Of a stretch of 32,959 bases of DNA, positions 7,992 to 17,282 are shown one piece after another. The translations under genes were made by a program, and so were the position numbers. Where the stretch lies: the NCBI GenBank assembly GCA_030665585.1, contig DAOUZN010000005.1, forward strand, positions 1-32,959, read 5' to 3'. Origin of the DNA: Deltaproteobacteria bacterium (GTDB lineage Bacteria > Desulfobacterota > Desulfobacteria > Desulfobacterales > C00003060). The notes beneath the pieces are model-generated. The model saw only the letters and a program-made list of their open reading frames with translations. It was not told the DNA's origin and made no database searches. Position 1 is the stretch's first letter; every line of letters begins with the position of its first letter.

Positions 7992-8528
7992 TCATCGTGC
8001 TGTGACAGCCACTTCGTCACGTCCTGCATTTTCCTTCAGATACACGTTAACCATGGTATGGTGAATGGTTTCGACGTACTCGCCCACGTAGTTGGCATCG
8101 ATGGGCAGTTCGCGGTGGCCTCGGTCCACGAGAACGGCCAGTTCAATGCGATCCGGACGGCCAAAATCGATCAGGGCATCCATGGCTGCCCGCACGGTGC
8201 GGCCCGTAAAGAGGACATCATCCACCAGGATCACCTGTTTCCTATCCAATGAAAAAGGCAACTCCGTCTTCTGAACAATGGGTTGGTGGCTGATGCGCGT
8301 CCAGTCATCTCTGTAAAGATTGATATCAAGATCGCCCCTGGGAATGTCAGCCCCCTCAAGCGAAAGAATCTTTGCTTTTAGGCGATCCGCCAAAAATACC
8401 CCTCCGGTCCTGATGCCGATGAGCACCAGATTCTCCGCCCCCCTGTGCTTTTCAAGAATCTCGCCGGCCATCCTGGTCAGGATCCGGTCAATGTCGGGGG
8501 CTTTTAAGATGACTTCTTCTGTGGTCAT
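7992..8528 (-). CDS. pyrR: Bifunctional pyr operon regulator/uracil phosphoribosyltransferase PyrR
   Basis: LVLIGIRTGGVFLADRL, VILVDDVLFTGRTVRAAMDAL, RIELAVLVDRGHRELPI. Confidence 0.95.
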   Translation of the reverse strand: MTTEEVILKAPDIDRILTRMAGEILEKHRGAENLVLIGIRTGGVFLADRLKAKILSLEGADIPRGDLDINLYRDDWTRISHQPIVQKTELPFSLDRKQVILVDDVLFTGRTVRAAMDALIDFGRPDRIELAVLVDRGHRELPIDANYVGEYVETIHHTMVNVYLKENAGRDEVAVTAR

Positions 8529-8540
8529 AGTGTGGCGCTT

Positions 8541-9029
8541 TCAAAGCTGATAGAGCGTTTCATCGCGACGAGGCTTGGCCCGTTTGGTTCCTCTTCCCCT
8601 TTTTTCGCCAAACATGAACGGTTCCTCTTCTTCAAGGAGATCTCCCATCTCTGCTTCGACCTGCTCAGGATCTTCGCCAGCCTCCATCCTTCTCAGGGCC
8701 TCCTCCATGCTTGGCCCGAGGGTAACGCCTGTTGCATCCGTAAACTTGCGCATCAAATTGGCAGCCTGGCGAGGATCCTCCTCGTTCATTCCCTCGGCCT
8801 CTCGGGCCAAAAGACCCATCGCTTTTTCCATCTTGGCCTCATCCACAGGAAAATCATCCAGATCACCCTCCTTCTTTGCCCCCGTGACTCTGGCAAAGGT
8901 GGACATCTGCCTTTTCAGTTTCTTTCGTTTACACCGCGGGCAAAGGGGCTGCTTGGTCGTGTTCACGGTCTTTGAGAAGAAGTTGAACAGGGTGTTACAG
9001 TCTGCGCAGTAAAACTCATAGATAGGCAT
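8541..9029 (-). CDS. FmdB-family zinc-ribbon protein with long acidic/basic C-terminal extension
   Basis: MPIYEFYCADCNTLFNFFSK...PLCPRCKRKKLKRQMS. Confidence 0.85.
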   Translation of the reverse strand: MPIYEFYCADCNTLFNFFSKTVNTTKQPLCPRCKRKKLKRQMSTFARVTGAKKEGDLDDFPVDEAKMEKAMGLLAREAEGMNEEDPRQAANLMRKFTDATGVTLGPSMEEALRRMEAGEDPEQVEAEMGDLLEEEEPFMFGEKRGRGTKRAKPRRDETLYQL

Positions 9030-9132
9030 CGTACTTCCTTCTCACCCCCTTTGCTCTTAACGCATCGCCCAGTTTAAGGAGAATCAGGGGCAAAACGCCC
9101 TTGGTTAATATAATAGGGAAGGAAGTGGTGGG

Positions 9133-10851
9133 TCAACAGAATAATGGGACAACCGTGGGGGCGGAAGGCGGTTGAGATGTTGGCAGATACAGATTAACCG
9201 TATTGCCTCGGCCTAATTGAACCTTCAATTCAATGTGGCCATGGTGAGCTTCGATGATCTTCCGCGTCATAGGCAGGCCCAGGCCCTCGCCGAAGGTCGT
9301 CGAGGTAAGATTCGAATCAAGCAAGGCATCTCGCACACCATCTGGCATGAGGTGGCCGTTGTCAGAAATCGCGATGGATACTTGCCCCGTTTGGCGCAAG
9401 GGTCGAATGGATACGGTCACGGTGCCACGGCTTGGACCGATCATATGCATAGCGGTCTTGAAAAGCTGGTGCAAAACCCGGGTGATGCCATCCCGGTCCA
9501 GGGGCACCCGGACCGATTCTTTGGGAAAATCTCGTATGATAGCGATGTCCTTTTCGCGGAAAAGACCTCCAAATTCCTCAAGGACCTCGTCTATGATCGA
9601 AGCCAGGTCTTGCTCAACAAACGTAGGCTCGTAGTCGCGGCAATAATCCACAATCTCCTCCAAAACGCCCTCCAAGCGTCTAGACTCCTTGGCAATGATC
9701 TTCGCATATTGTCCGCCCTGTGCTTCTTCCCCGCACTGGCGTGCAAGTCTTTTGGCAAAGCCCCCGATGGCCAGCAGAGGATTACGAATCTCGTGAGCCA
9801 CTGCATCCAAGGTGTTTTGAAGGATGTCTCTGCGGCTCCGAGCCATTTCTTCAGACATGGAAGTCAACGCCCGGTCATACTGGCTCACATGGCCCAAAAG
9901 TTCCTGAAGGGAAAACTCCATAGAGGCGCTAACCCGGGCAAGGGCCTGGTTGGCCTTTTCCAGTACCGTTATCATGTCGGCCTGGGAATCAACCCGGACA
10001 CGAAGTTGTTCGGCCAGCTCTTCGACCTTGTCAAAGGTCTGTGACAGGATACTGTTGACCGCCTCTGGGTCCAGTTGAAAAAGAGTTTGAGCGCGCTGCT
10101 GCACCTCAAATAGATCCGTGGTTTGACCGAATACGATTTCTGTTGCCCTCCTTGCCATCTCCACAATCTTGCACAGGATTGGCCTGTCTGGTTTCAGGGC
10201 CTGCGGCCCGAAGTGCTTTTGGCATTCTGCCAAATGGTCTGGAAAGCGCCAGCGCCGCAAAATGAGGCTGCCGACCTCCCTATGGTTGACGCCCAAGTGT
10301 TCCTGCTCCCAGGCCATGGCCTCTTCCATGGGCAGCGTCCCTTTAGGAAACTTCTTCTTTGTCTCCTCAGGGCATGCGCTGTAAAGCATGAGTATGCCAA
10401 TCTCTGAAATCAAGGCCGCAATGAAGGCCTCCTCCGGGTACAAGTTGTTGATGGCCTGGACAGACCGGGCAAAATCCTGCGCTATCAATCCGCGGTAAAG
10501 GGACGTCTTCCAGAAATGATTATAGTCCATGCCGTCATGCTCGCCCATGGGAAAAGTATCGCGCAAAGAAAGGCTTAAGGCCATGACGCGCACCTTTTTG
10601 AAACCCAACAGGACAACGGCCTTGGAGATGGAGCTCACGCGCTCCGGCCGAGCATAAAATGCGCTTCCCACCAATTTGAGAAGCCGCGTGGTCAGACCGG
10701 GGTCCTTTTCGATGATGGCGGCCAGATCTGGTGCAGAGCTTCGGTCGTCTGAAGCGAGTTCTACTAACTGGATGGCTATGGGGGACAGAGAGGGGAGGTT
10801 GTCGCTGTCTACAATTTTTTTGAGCAATTTTGTTTTTTGGCGATTTTCCAC
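9133..10851 (-). CDS. HDOD domain fused to histidine-kinase-like HisKA/HATPase module
   Basis: N-terminal LPSLSPIAIQLVELASDD...DPGLTTRLLKLVGSAFY (HDOD); VAHEIRNPLLAIGGFAKRL (H-box); GEGLGLPMTRKIIEAHHGHIEL (G2 box). Confidence 0.88.
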   Translation of the reverse strand: MENRQKTKLLKKIVDSDNLPSLSPIAIQLVELASDDRSSAPDLAAIIEKDPGLTTRLLKLVGSAFYARPERVSSISKAVVLLGFKKVRVMALSLSLRDTFPMGEHDGMDYNHFWKTSLYRGLIAQDFARSVQAINNLYPEEAFIAALISEIGILMLYSACPEETKKKFPKGTLPMEEAMAWEQEHLGVNHREVGSLILRRWRFPDHLAECQKHFGPQALKPDRPILCKIVEMARRATEIVFGQTTDLFEVQQRAQTLFQLDPEAVNSILSQTFDKVEELAEQLRVRVDSQADMITVLEKANQALARVSASMEFSLQELLGHVSQYDRALTSMSEEMARSRRDILQNTLDAVAHEIRNPLLAIGGFAKRLARQCGEEAQGGQYAKIIAKESRRLEGVLEEIVDYCRDYEPTFVEQDLASIIDEVLEEFGGLFREKDIAIIRDFPKESVRVPLDRDGITRVLHQLFKTAMHMIGPSRGTVTVSIRPLRQTGQVSIAISDNGHLMPDGVRDALLDSNLTSTTFGEGLGLPMTRKIIEAHHGHIELKVQLGRGNTVNLYLPTSQPPSAPTVVPLFC

Positions 10852-10938
10852 TTCTCAAGCAGCCCTTTACATCCAGGCGGATAGCATACCGATCAAAGGC
10901 ATTGGTTACTGAAGTGACGCCCTTTGATAACCCCTGGT

Positions 10939-10992
10939 TGATGGTTTCGTAACAAGTCGATTTTACTCACTCCGTGAACCTTTTGGGGGCCC
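10939..10992 (-). repeat. Solo right end of the MITE-like element (inverted relative to 2982-3168)
   Basis: GATGGTTTCGTAACAAGTCGATTTTACTCACTCCGTGAACCTTTTGGGGGCCC closely matches the reverse complement of 3118-3169. Confidence 0.75.
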
Positions 10993-11044
10993 GCGACGCA
11001 AAGCAAAGGAAACACATCGAAAAAGATCGACTGAAAAGAACAGG

Positions 11045-11932
11045 TCAGCCTCCTTTCTTCAGCTTCAAGGCCTCTTCATAGACGACTCTCTTGGACAGGC
11101 CGTATTCTCTGGCCACCTCCTTGACAAGGTCGGACAGGGAGCCGTCTTGCTCATGATGCAAGCGTCGAAGATGGTTCTGGATGGATTCCCGGTCAATTTC
11201 GCCTCCCGACTCCCGGCCTGCCACCAGCAAGGTACACTCACCCTTCGGGGGACGGCTCGCTGACATTTCTTTCACCATCCTGCTCAGGGGTCCCCTGAGG
11301 ATTTCCTCGTGTAGCTTGGTCAGTTCCCGTGCCGTCACAGCCCTCCGATCCCCCATCACACCGAGGATTTCATGCATCAGCCCAACGAGTCTTTGGGGAG
11401 ATTCATAAAAAATAAGCGTTCGCGGCTCCCGTTTTAGCCGATCCAGCAACGCTCTACGTTTTCCGGGCTTCCTGGGCACAAAGCCGATGAAAACAAAGCT
11501 GTCCGTAGCAAGGCCGGAAACGCTCAACGCCGCAATGATGGCTGATGCGCCGGGAATCGGCACGACTGATACGCCCTCCCGGATGGCCTCCCGAACAAGG
11601 TAATGGCCCGGGTCTGAGATGGAGGGCGTGCCGGCATCCGTAACAAGGGCAATCGAGGTCCCGGTTTTGAGCTTCCCCAAGAGCTCCGGAGTGCGTTTCT
11701 CTTTATTATGGTCGTGGTAGGAGACAAGGCGCGTAGAAACCTTATGGCGCGTGAGGAGCTTCCGGGTCTGCCGGGTGTCTTCTGCCGCAATGAGATCGAC
11801 TTCCTTCAGGGTGCGGATGGCTCGCAGAGTGATGTCTTCCATGTGGCCAATGGGCGTGGCCACCACAAAAAGTGTCCCAAACGGCGGGAAAGCACTCTGA
11901 GTGGGTTCCTCAGTAGGCAAGCTCAAAGGCAT
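11045..11932 (-). CDS. rsmI: 16S rRNA (cytidine1402-2'-O)-methyltransferase
   Basis: LFVVATPIGHMEDITLRAIRTLKEVDLIAAEDTRQT...DAGTPSISDPG...PIPGASAIIAAL...FYESPQRL; start set to the internal ATG at 11932, giving a short overlap with yraN. Confidence 0.93.
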   Translation of the reverse strand: MPLSLPTEEPTQSAFPPFGTLFVVATPIGHMEDITLRAIRTLKEVDLIAAEDTRQTRKLLTRHKVSTRLVSYHDHNKEKRTPELLGKLKTGTSIALVTDAGTPSISDPGHYLVREAIREGVSVVPIPGASAIIAALSVSGLATDSFVFIGFVPRKPGKRRALLDRLKREPRTLIFYESPQRLVGLMHEILGVMGDRRAVTARELTKLHEEILRGPLSRMVKEMSASRPPKGECTLLVAGRESGGEIDRESIQNHLRRLHHEQDGSLSDLVKEVAREYGLSKRVVYEEALKLKKGG

Positions 11933-12314
11933 TCTTGATGATCTCGATATCCGGTTGCCCTGGCAACAGGCGGATGGCCACGACATCAAAACGGGCCCTT
12001 TTTTCAATTTGACCTGTTTTTTTCAGATATTCAAGGGCAACCATTGATATCTTGCGCTGTTTCTGAGGTGTGACAGCCAGCTTTGGATCTCCAAACCGAT
12101 CCGTGCGCCGTGCCTTTACCTCCACGAAGGCCAGCACACCGCGGTCTTTGGCAATGATATCAATTTCGCCCAACTTGCAGCGATAGTTTTTCTCAAGAAT
12201 CTTATATCCTTTTTTCTTCAAGGCTTTCACGGCTAGGGACTCGCCACGGGCGCCAGTGTGGCAGCGATTGTCGCTCGGCCTGTCGTGTTGCCGGCATATC
12301 CGATCTCTAAACAT
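11910..12314 (-). CDS. YraN/UPF0102 family nuclease-like protein
   Basis: GARGESLAVKALKKKGYKILEKNYRCKLGEIDIIAKDRGVLAFVEVKAR. Confidence 0.92.
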   Translation of the reverse strand: MFRDRICRQHDRPSDNRCHTGARGESLAVKALKKKGYKILEKNYRCKLGEIDIIAKDRGVLAFVEVKARRTDRFGDPKLAVTPQKQRKISMVALEYLKKTGQIEKRARFDVVAIRLLPGQPDIEIIKNAFELAY

Positions 12315-12335
12315 TGGCCCCTTTGAGACGCCGCC

Positions 12336-12956
12336 TCACCAATGGTTGTCGACATATTCCTCGACACCGCGGAATGTTTTTCGGTGAATCCGACAACAGC
12401 CAAAGGTGCGGATGGCTTCCCGGTGTGCTCTTGTGCCGTAGCCCTTGTGCTGACCGAAGCCAAACACGGGGAATTCCTCGTCATAAAGCCTCATGAGTCG
12501 ATCTCGTGTCACTTTCGCTATGATGGATGCTGCAGCAATAGACCGACACCGCCTGTCGCCGTGCTTCACGACCTGTTGAGGCAAGGGACATTGAATGGGA
12601 ATCGTACCGTCAACGAGTAAGTAGTCCGGAGCGGGCCGAAGATTGTCTACTGCCATACGCATGGCAAGGAGTGAGGCCTGGAGGATATTGATACGGTCAA
12701 TTTCTACAGGGTCAACAATACCGATGCCTATAGAAATGGCTTGTTCATAAATCGCCCCGAAAAGCTCTTCTCGCCTTCCAGGACTCAATCGCTTGGAATC
12801 ATCCAGGTGCTCAAGACTCACCCTTTCAGGAAGGATGACCGCAGCAGACAGCACCGGCCCTGCCAGGGGTCCCCTGCCGGCCTCGTCGATGCCGGCGACG
12901 CTTGAGAACCCTTCTTGCCGAGCTTTTTTCTCAAACGGCTCAGGATCGATGCCCAC
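12336..12956 (-). CDS. rnhB: Ribonuclease HII
   Basis: VAGIDEAGRGPLAGPVLSAAVIL...DYLLVDGT...AASIIAKVTRDRLM...FGQHKGYGTRAH. Confidence 0.97.
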   Translation of the reverse strand: MGIDPEPFEKKARQEGFSSVAGIDEAGRGPLAGPVLSAAVILPERVSLEHLDDSKRLSPGRREELFGAIYEQAISIGIGIVDPVEIDRINILQASLLAMRMAVDNLRPAPDYLLVDGTIPIQCPLPQQVVKHGDRRCRSIAAASIIAKVTRDRLMRLYDEEFPVFGFGQHKGYGTRAHREAIRTFGCCRIHRKTFRGVEEYVDNHW

Positions 12957-13060
12957 GATTCATTATCCGGAAAACTTGGTTTGAACGACTGTTGGCAGGT
13001 TCCACACGAAACAAGCCCACATGGCGTGTCTTAGAGCTTGGGGCAAAAACCGATTCAGAA

Positions 13061-13408
13061 CTAAGCTGAGCGAAGCTCCTTAATCCTGGCTGCTCTCCCT
13101 CTCAATTTTCTAAGGTAGTAAAGGCGCGAGCGACGGACACGACCTCGAGTCACGACCTCGATCTTGTCAATACTCGGAGAATGCAGAGGGAAAATGCGCT
13201 CTACGCCGATCCCATAAGATACCTTTCTCACGGTGAAGGTGGCATTGGTAGTCCCTTTTCGCTTCCTGATCACCACCCCTTTAAAAATCTGAATCCGCTC
13301 TTTCTCCCCTTCTTTGATCTTGACAAACACTTTTATTGTATCACCAGGCCTGAAAAACGGAAGATCAAACCGCATCTGTTCCTTTTCAATCGCTCTAATT
13401 GTTTCCAC
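13061..13408 (-). CDS. rplS: 50S ribosomal protein L19, probable GTG start
   Basis: [41 protein letters not shown]...[24 protein letters not shown] at 13408 preceded by GGAGG with 5-nt spacing. Confidence 0.95.
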   Translation of the reverse strand: METIRAIEKEQMRFDLPFFRPGDTIKVFVKIKEGEKERIQIFKGVVIRKRKGTTNATFTVRKVSYGIGVERIFPLHSPSIDKIEVVTRGRVRRSRLYYLRKLRGRAARIKELRSA

Positions 13409-13468
13409 ATCTTCCTCCAATCGCCGTGAGCCAAAATGCCCAAAGTGTGACCCTGCTTGAGTCAACAC

Positions 13469-14038
13469 TCAATCTCTTTGTCCCAGAAGCCTATCAAGGA
13501 CAATGGCAGCAGCCGATCGCACCGACAGGTGGTTATAACCTGTAGGCCCCATGACAGGGGCAAGGACATAATCGGCTGTTTCAATAAACTCTCGTGTCAG
13601 TCCCCACGCCGTTCCAAATATGAGCAAAAAAGGACGGTCCGACTTTAACATGCCTGACAACCCCGCATAGCTGATGCTTTCCGGGTGTGGCCGGGCATCT
13701 GTGACGACCGTGATCGGTCTGCCCTGTCCCTTGCTGGAGATCTCATCCACTGCGGCATCGAGAGAGGCCCCAATCCTAACCAGCTTCAGTGCGGTCCCGC
13801 GATCGGGGTTGTAGCTTGCCCCCACGCCTTCTGTCCAATGAGATACAATCCTTCCAACCAGTTGCCGCTGGTCTGCCAAGGGGGTCAGCACGTAGAAGGC
13901 TTGTGCACCATACGTTTTAGCCGCCCTCGATATGTCGTGCAAATCGAGGTTGCTGACCGCCGAGGCGATCACGTCGCCTTTTTTGTTATACACCGGATGG
14001 TGTATCAGGGCCAAGTAGAGGTTGCCTGAACCTGTCAA
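13469..14038 (-). CDS. SPOUT-type RNA methyltransferase (TM1570-like)
   Basis: [36 protein letters not shown]...[50 protein letters not shown]. Confidence 0.85.
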   Translation of the reverse strand: MTGSGNLYLALIHHPVYNKKGDVIASAVSNLDLHDISRAAKTYGAQAFYVLTPLADQRQLVGRIVSHWTEGVGASYNPDRGTALKLVRIGASLDAAVDEISSKGQGRPITVVTDARPHPESISYAGLSGMLKSDRPFLLIFGTAWGLTREFIETADYVLAPVMGPTGYNHLSVRSAAAIVLDRLLGQRD

Positions 14039-14799
14039 GACGTTGTGGAATGCCTGTCTAGGGTGATTTCTATATCCCGGTGAAGCCTTTCCAGGAACAC
14101 GATATCCTCTGGCGTCAGCGGTTGGTCTAACAACAAATCAGGTCTCTCTAGAAACGTCCGAACCAGCGAAGCCTGTCGCCTCCACTGCCTAATGGCCCCA
14201 TGGTTCCCGGAAAGCAACATGTCCGGCACATCGAACCCCTCAAAAGACCTGGGTCGTGTGTATTGCGGGTACTCCAGCAGTCCTGTTGAAAAGGAATCCT
14301 CTTGAGCGGACTGTTCGTTTCCCAGTGCGCCGGGAAGCAGTCGGCCTACTGCATCGATGACAACCATGGCCGCCAATTCACCGCCGGTGAGTACATAGTC
14401 GCCGATGGATAGTTCCTCATCTGCCAGGTCCTGACAAATTCGATCATCAATCCCTTCATAGCGACCACAGACCAAGATGAGCTCGGCACAGCGCGCTAGT
14501 TCCCGGGCGAGCCCATGATCAAAGAGTCGACCCTGCGGTGTGAGCACTAGGGTGAAAGCCCCAGGATGACTCTGCTTAGCATGCCGAATCGCCCCTGCCA
14601 GGGGTTCAGGCTTCATAACCATGCCGCTGCCACCGCCATAGGGGCGATCATCCACCGTGCGGTGGGGGCCTTTGGCAAAGTCTCTGATATCGATCGTCTC
14701 GATGGATATGCGGTTGCTTTCAACGGCCCGCTTGATGATGCCTCCCACCAGCAAGGCGGAAAACATCTCAGGAAACAACGTAAGAACCGTAACGTTCAT
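14035..14799 (-). CDS. trmD: tRNA (guanine37-N1)-methyltransferase
   Basis: [12 protein letters not shown]...[16 protein letters not shown]...[13 protein letters not shown]...[27 protein letters not shown]. Confidence 0.98.
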   Translation of the reverse strand: MNVTVLTLFPEMFSALLVGGIIKRAVESNRISIETIDIRDFAKGPHRTVDDRPYGGGSGMVMKPEPLAGAIRHAKQSHPGAFTLVLTPQGRLFDHGLARELARCAELILVCGRYEGIDDRICQDLADEELSIGDYVLTGGELAAMVVIDAVGRLLPGALGNEQSAQEDSFSTGLLEYPQYTRPRSFEGFDVPDMLLSGNHGAIRQWRRQASLVRTFLERPDLLLDQPLTPEDIVFLERLHRDIEITLDRHSTTS

Positions 14800-14802
14800 C
14801 CA

Positions 14803-15318
14803 TTAATCTTCCAGCCCTTCGGGAAGATCCACGCGCAAGATTTTCTGTTCAAGGTCAATATCGACCACCACCGAATCGATCGCTGGAATGAGCAGTTCCT
14901 TTCTCCCGTCTCTCACCGCGTAAACATCGTTGCTTCCCGTGGGCAAAATCGCTTCCACTCGGCCCAGACGTCGGTCATCCAACGTAAAGGCCTCAAGCCC
15001 CATGATCTGGTGCCAGTAGTAACTGCCTTCTTCCAGTGGAGGCAAGGAGGCGTTGTCTATGCAAAGCTGGCAGCCTATCCACGCTTCTGCCGCTTCGATT
15101 GAATCTATGCCGTCCAAGCCAAGGCGGATCACACGTTTGTGAGGACGGGCAAATGCGATGCGAAACGCGGCAAGGACCTCTCCTCCCCGGCTGACGGCTA
15201 GTTCTTGGCAGGGGGCAAACAAATCCATGGAATCACCATAGGAAATCACCTTGAGGTGGCCCTTGATCCCGTGGGTACCCACGATCTTTCCTATAGGGAT
15301 GTGGGCATCCTCACCCAT
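14803..15318 (-). CDS. rimM: Ribosome maturation factor RimM
   Basis: PIGKIVGTHGIKGHLKV...YYWHQIMGLEAFT...GSNDVYAVRDGRKELLIPAIDSVV. Confidence 0.95.
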   Translation of the reverse strand: MGEDAHIPIGKIVGTHGIKGHLKVISYGDSMDLFAPCQELAVSRGGEVLAAFRIAFARPHKRVIRLGLDGIDSIEAAEAWIGCQLCIDNASLPPLEEGSYYWHQIMGLEAFTLDDRRLGRVEAILPTGSNDVYAVRDGRKELLIPAIDSVVVDIDLEQKILRVDLPEGLED

Positions 15319-15324
15319 GACACC

Positions 15325-15555
15325 CTATTCGATGATCTCCAATACGGATCTTTTCTTGATCTTGGCGGAAGCAGCGCCCAAAATAGTCCGCATGGCGCGC
15401 GCGGTGCGGCCTTGCTTCCCGATGATTTTACCCAGATCGTCCTTAGCCACCTTAAGCTCAATGACCGAGGTCTGTTCGCCTGCCACTTCGGAAACCTCCA
15501 CGGCCTCCGGATCATCTACCAGCGCTTCAGCAATGTACTTGATCAGATCCTTCAT
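15325..15555 (-). CDS. khpA: KH-domain RNA-binding protein KhpA
   Basis: [21 protein letters not shown]...[26 protein letters not shown]. Confidence 0.93.
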   Translation of the reverse strand: MKDLIKYIAEALVDDPEAVEVSEVAGEQTSVIELKVAKDDLGKIIGKQGRTARAMRTILGAASAKIKKRSVLEIIE

Positions 15556-15627
15556 CTTCCGCCCTCCTCACTGCGTTAGAAGAAAAAACCGACGCCGACA
15601 AAGGTGAGTTGGTTTGGAAAGACCGCC

Positions 15628-15888
15628 TTATGCACTCCCTGGTTTTTGGAAAAAACCCTCTTTCTTTAACAGATTCTTGACCGTTGCAGTCGGGATGGCC
15701 CCCTTTTCAATCCACGCCTTAATCCGATTATGTTTCAAGCGCACCGCTGCAGGCTCGCTGAGGGGATCATACGTTCCAACGAGTTCGAGAAACTTGCCAT
15801 CCCGAGGGGCCTGGTTGGAAGCCACCACGATTCGATAAAACGGCTTTTTCTTTGCGCCATACCTGGCCAATCTAATTTTAACGGGCAT
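15628..15888 (-). CDS. rpsP: 30S ribosomal protein S16
   Basis: MPVKIRLARYGAKKKPFYRIVVASNQAPRDGKFLELVGTYDPL. Confidence 0.98.
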   Translation of the reverse strand: MPVKIRLARYGAKKKPFYRIVVASNQAPRDGKFLELVGTYDPLSEPAAVRLKHNRIKAWIEKGAIPTATVKNLLKKEGFFQKPGSA

Positions 15889-15907
15889 TCGACGCTATTC
15901 CTCCTTA

Positions 15908-17236
15908 TTAGAACGGCAGCCCCCCACGACCCAGGCTACGAAGGCCACCCTTATTCAATTTCTTGATCATCTTTTGCACTTGGACATAATTCTTCAAAAG
16001 CTGGTTCACTTCTTGAACCGAGGTTCCACTCCCCTTGGCCATCCGTTTCCGCCGGCTTGCGTTGATCATATGGTGCTTGCGTCGCTCCTCAACCGTCATA
16101 GAGTCAATAATGGCTGTAATGCGCACCAATTCCCCTTCGTCCACGCTGAGCTGCTTCATTTGTTTCAGCTTGCCCATCCCGGGGATCATGGCCAAGAGAT
16201 CTTCCATGGGACCCATCTTTCTAACTTGGGCCATCTGATCACGAAAGTCTTGCAGGGTAAACTGGTTTTTTCGAAGCTTCTTTTCCAGTTCCCGGGCTTT
16301 TTTCTCGTCCACAGCGGTTTGGGCCTTCTCAATGAGAGAAAGCATATCACCCATGCCCAGGATCCTGGATGCCATACGGTCTGGATGAAATGGTTCCAGG
16401 GCCTCCAATTTCTCACCCACACCCACAAATTTTATCGGTTTTGAGGTGATGGCTCGGATAGAAATGGCTGCGCCGCCCCGGGCATCACCGTCCATTTTGG
16501 TGAGAATGACGCCACCGATATCAAGGGCATCATCAAATGCCTTAGCCATATTGACGGCATCCTGTCCCGTCATGGCATCGGCCACCAACAGGATATCAGA
16601 GGGCTGAACCGCTTCCTTGATGCGCTTCAGTTCGGCCATCAGGGCCTCGTCGATGTGGAGACGGCCCGCTGTGTCAATCAAAAGGCTGTCAAAGCCATGC
16701 TGGCGAGCCGTGCCAAGGGCCTGCCGGCAAATGTCCACCGGATCCATGTCCTGCGTAGATGGGAAAACACCCACGCCCAGTTGTTCGCCGAGCTTTTTCA
16801 GCTGATCAATAGCCGCCGGGCGATAGATATCAGCCGGTACCAGATAAGGTTTTCGGTGCTGTCTTGTCAAAACTTTGCCCAACTTGCCGGCTGTCGTGGT
16901 CTTGCCTGAGCCTTGGAGGCCCACGAGCATGACAGGGGCTGGTCGACCACTGAGGCTCAGCTCTTCGTGCCTGTTTCCCATGAGCCGGGTCAGTTCCTCA
17001 TTAACAATCTTGACAACCTGCTGCCCTGGTGTCAGGCTAGACAACACCTCCTGGCCAATGGCGCGCTCCTGAATGGCGGCAAGGAGTTGTTTTACGGCCT
17101 TGTAATGAACGTCGGCTTCAAGAAGGGCGATGCGGATTTCTTTCAGGCCGGCCTCGATATTTTTTTCTGTTAACTTGCCGTGCCCCTTGAGTCTCTTGAA
17201 GGTCAGGTTCAGTTTGTCGGTGAGATTTTCAAACAT
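15908..17236 (-). CDS. ffh: Signal recognition particle GTPase Ffh
   Basis: MLVGLQGSGKTTTAGKLG, LLIDTAGRLHIDE, TKMDGDARGGAAISI, Met-rich M domain. Confidence 0.98.
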   Translation of the reverse strand: MFENLTDKLNLTFKRLKGHGKLTEKNIEAGLKEIRIALLEADVHYKAVKQLLAAIQERAIGQEVLSSLTPGQQVVKIVNEELTRLMGNRHEELSLSGRPAPVMLVGLQGSGKTTTAGKLGKVLTRQHRKPYLVPADIYRPAAIDQLKKLGEQLGVGVFPSTQDMDPVDICRQALGTARQHGFDSLLIDTAGRLHIDEALMAELKRIKEAVQPSDILLVADAMTGQDAVNMAKAFDDALDIGGVILTKMDGDARGGAAISIRAITSKPIKFVGVGEKLEALEPFHPDRMASRILGMGDMLSLIEKAQTAVDEKKARELEKKLRKNQFTLQDFRDQMAQVRKMGPMEDLLAMIPGMGKLKQMKQLSVDEGELVRITAIIDSMTVEERRKHHMINASRRKRMAKGSGTSVQEVNQLLKNYVQVQKMIKKLNKGGLRSLGRGGLPF

Positions 17237-17282
17237 AGCCGCCTCTTTTGTAGCATAAACTTATATTACCTATTCCTCATCA

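Noticed and set aside
9217-10044. 275-aa plus-strand ORF
   Set aside because: Antisense to the HDOD-kinase gene; no domain signature, typical GC-codon shadow ORF.
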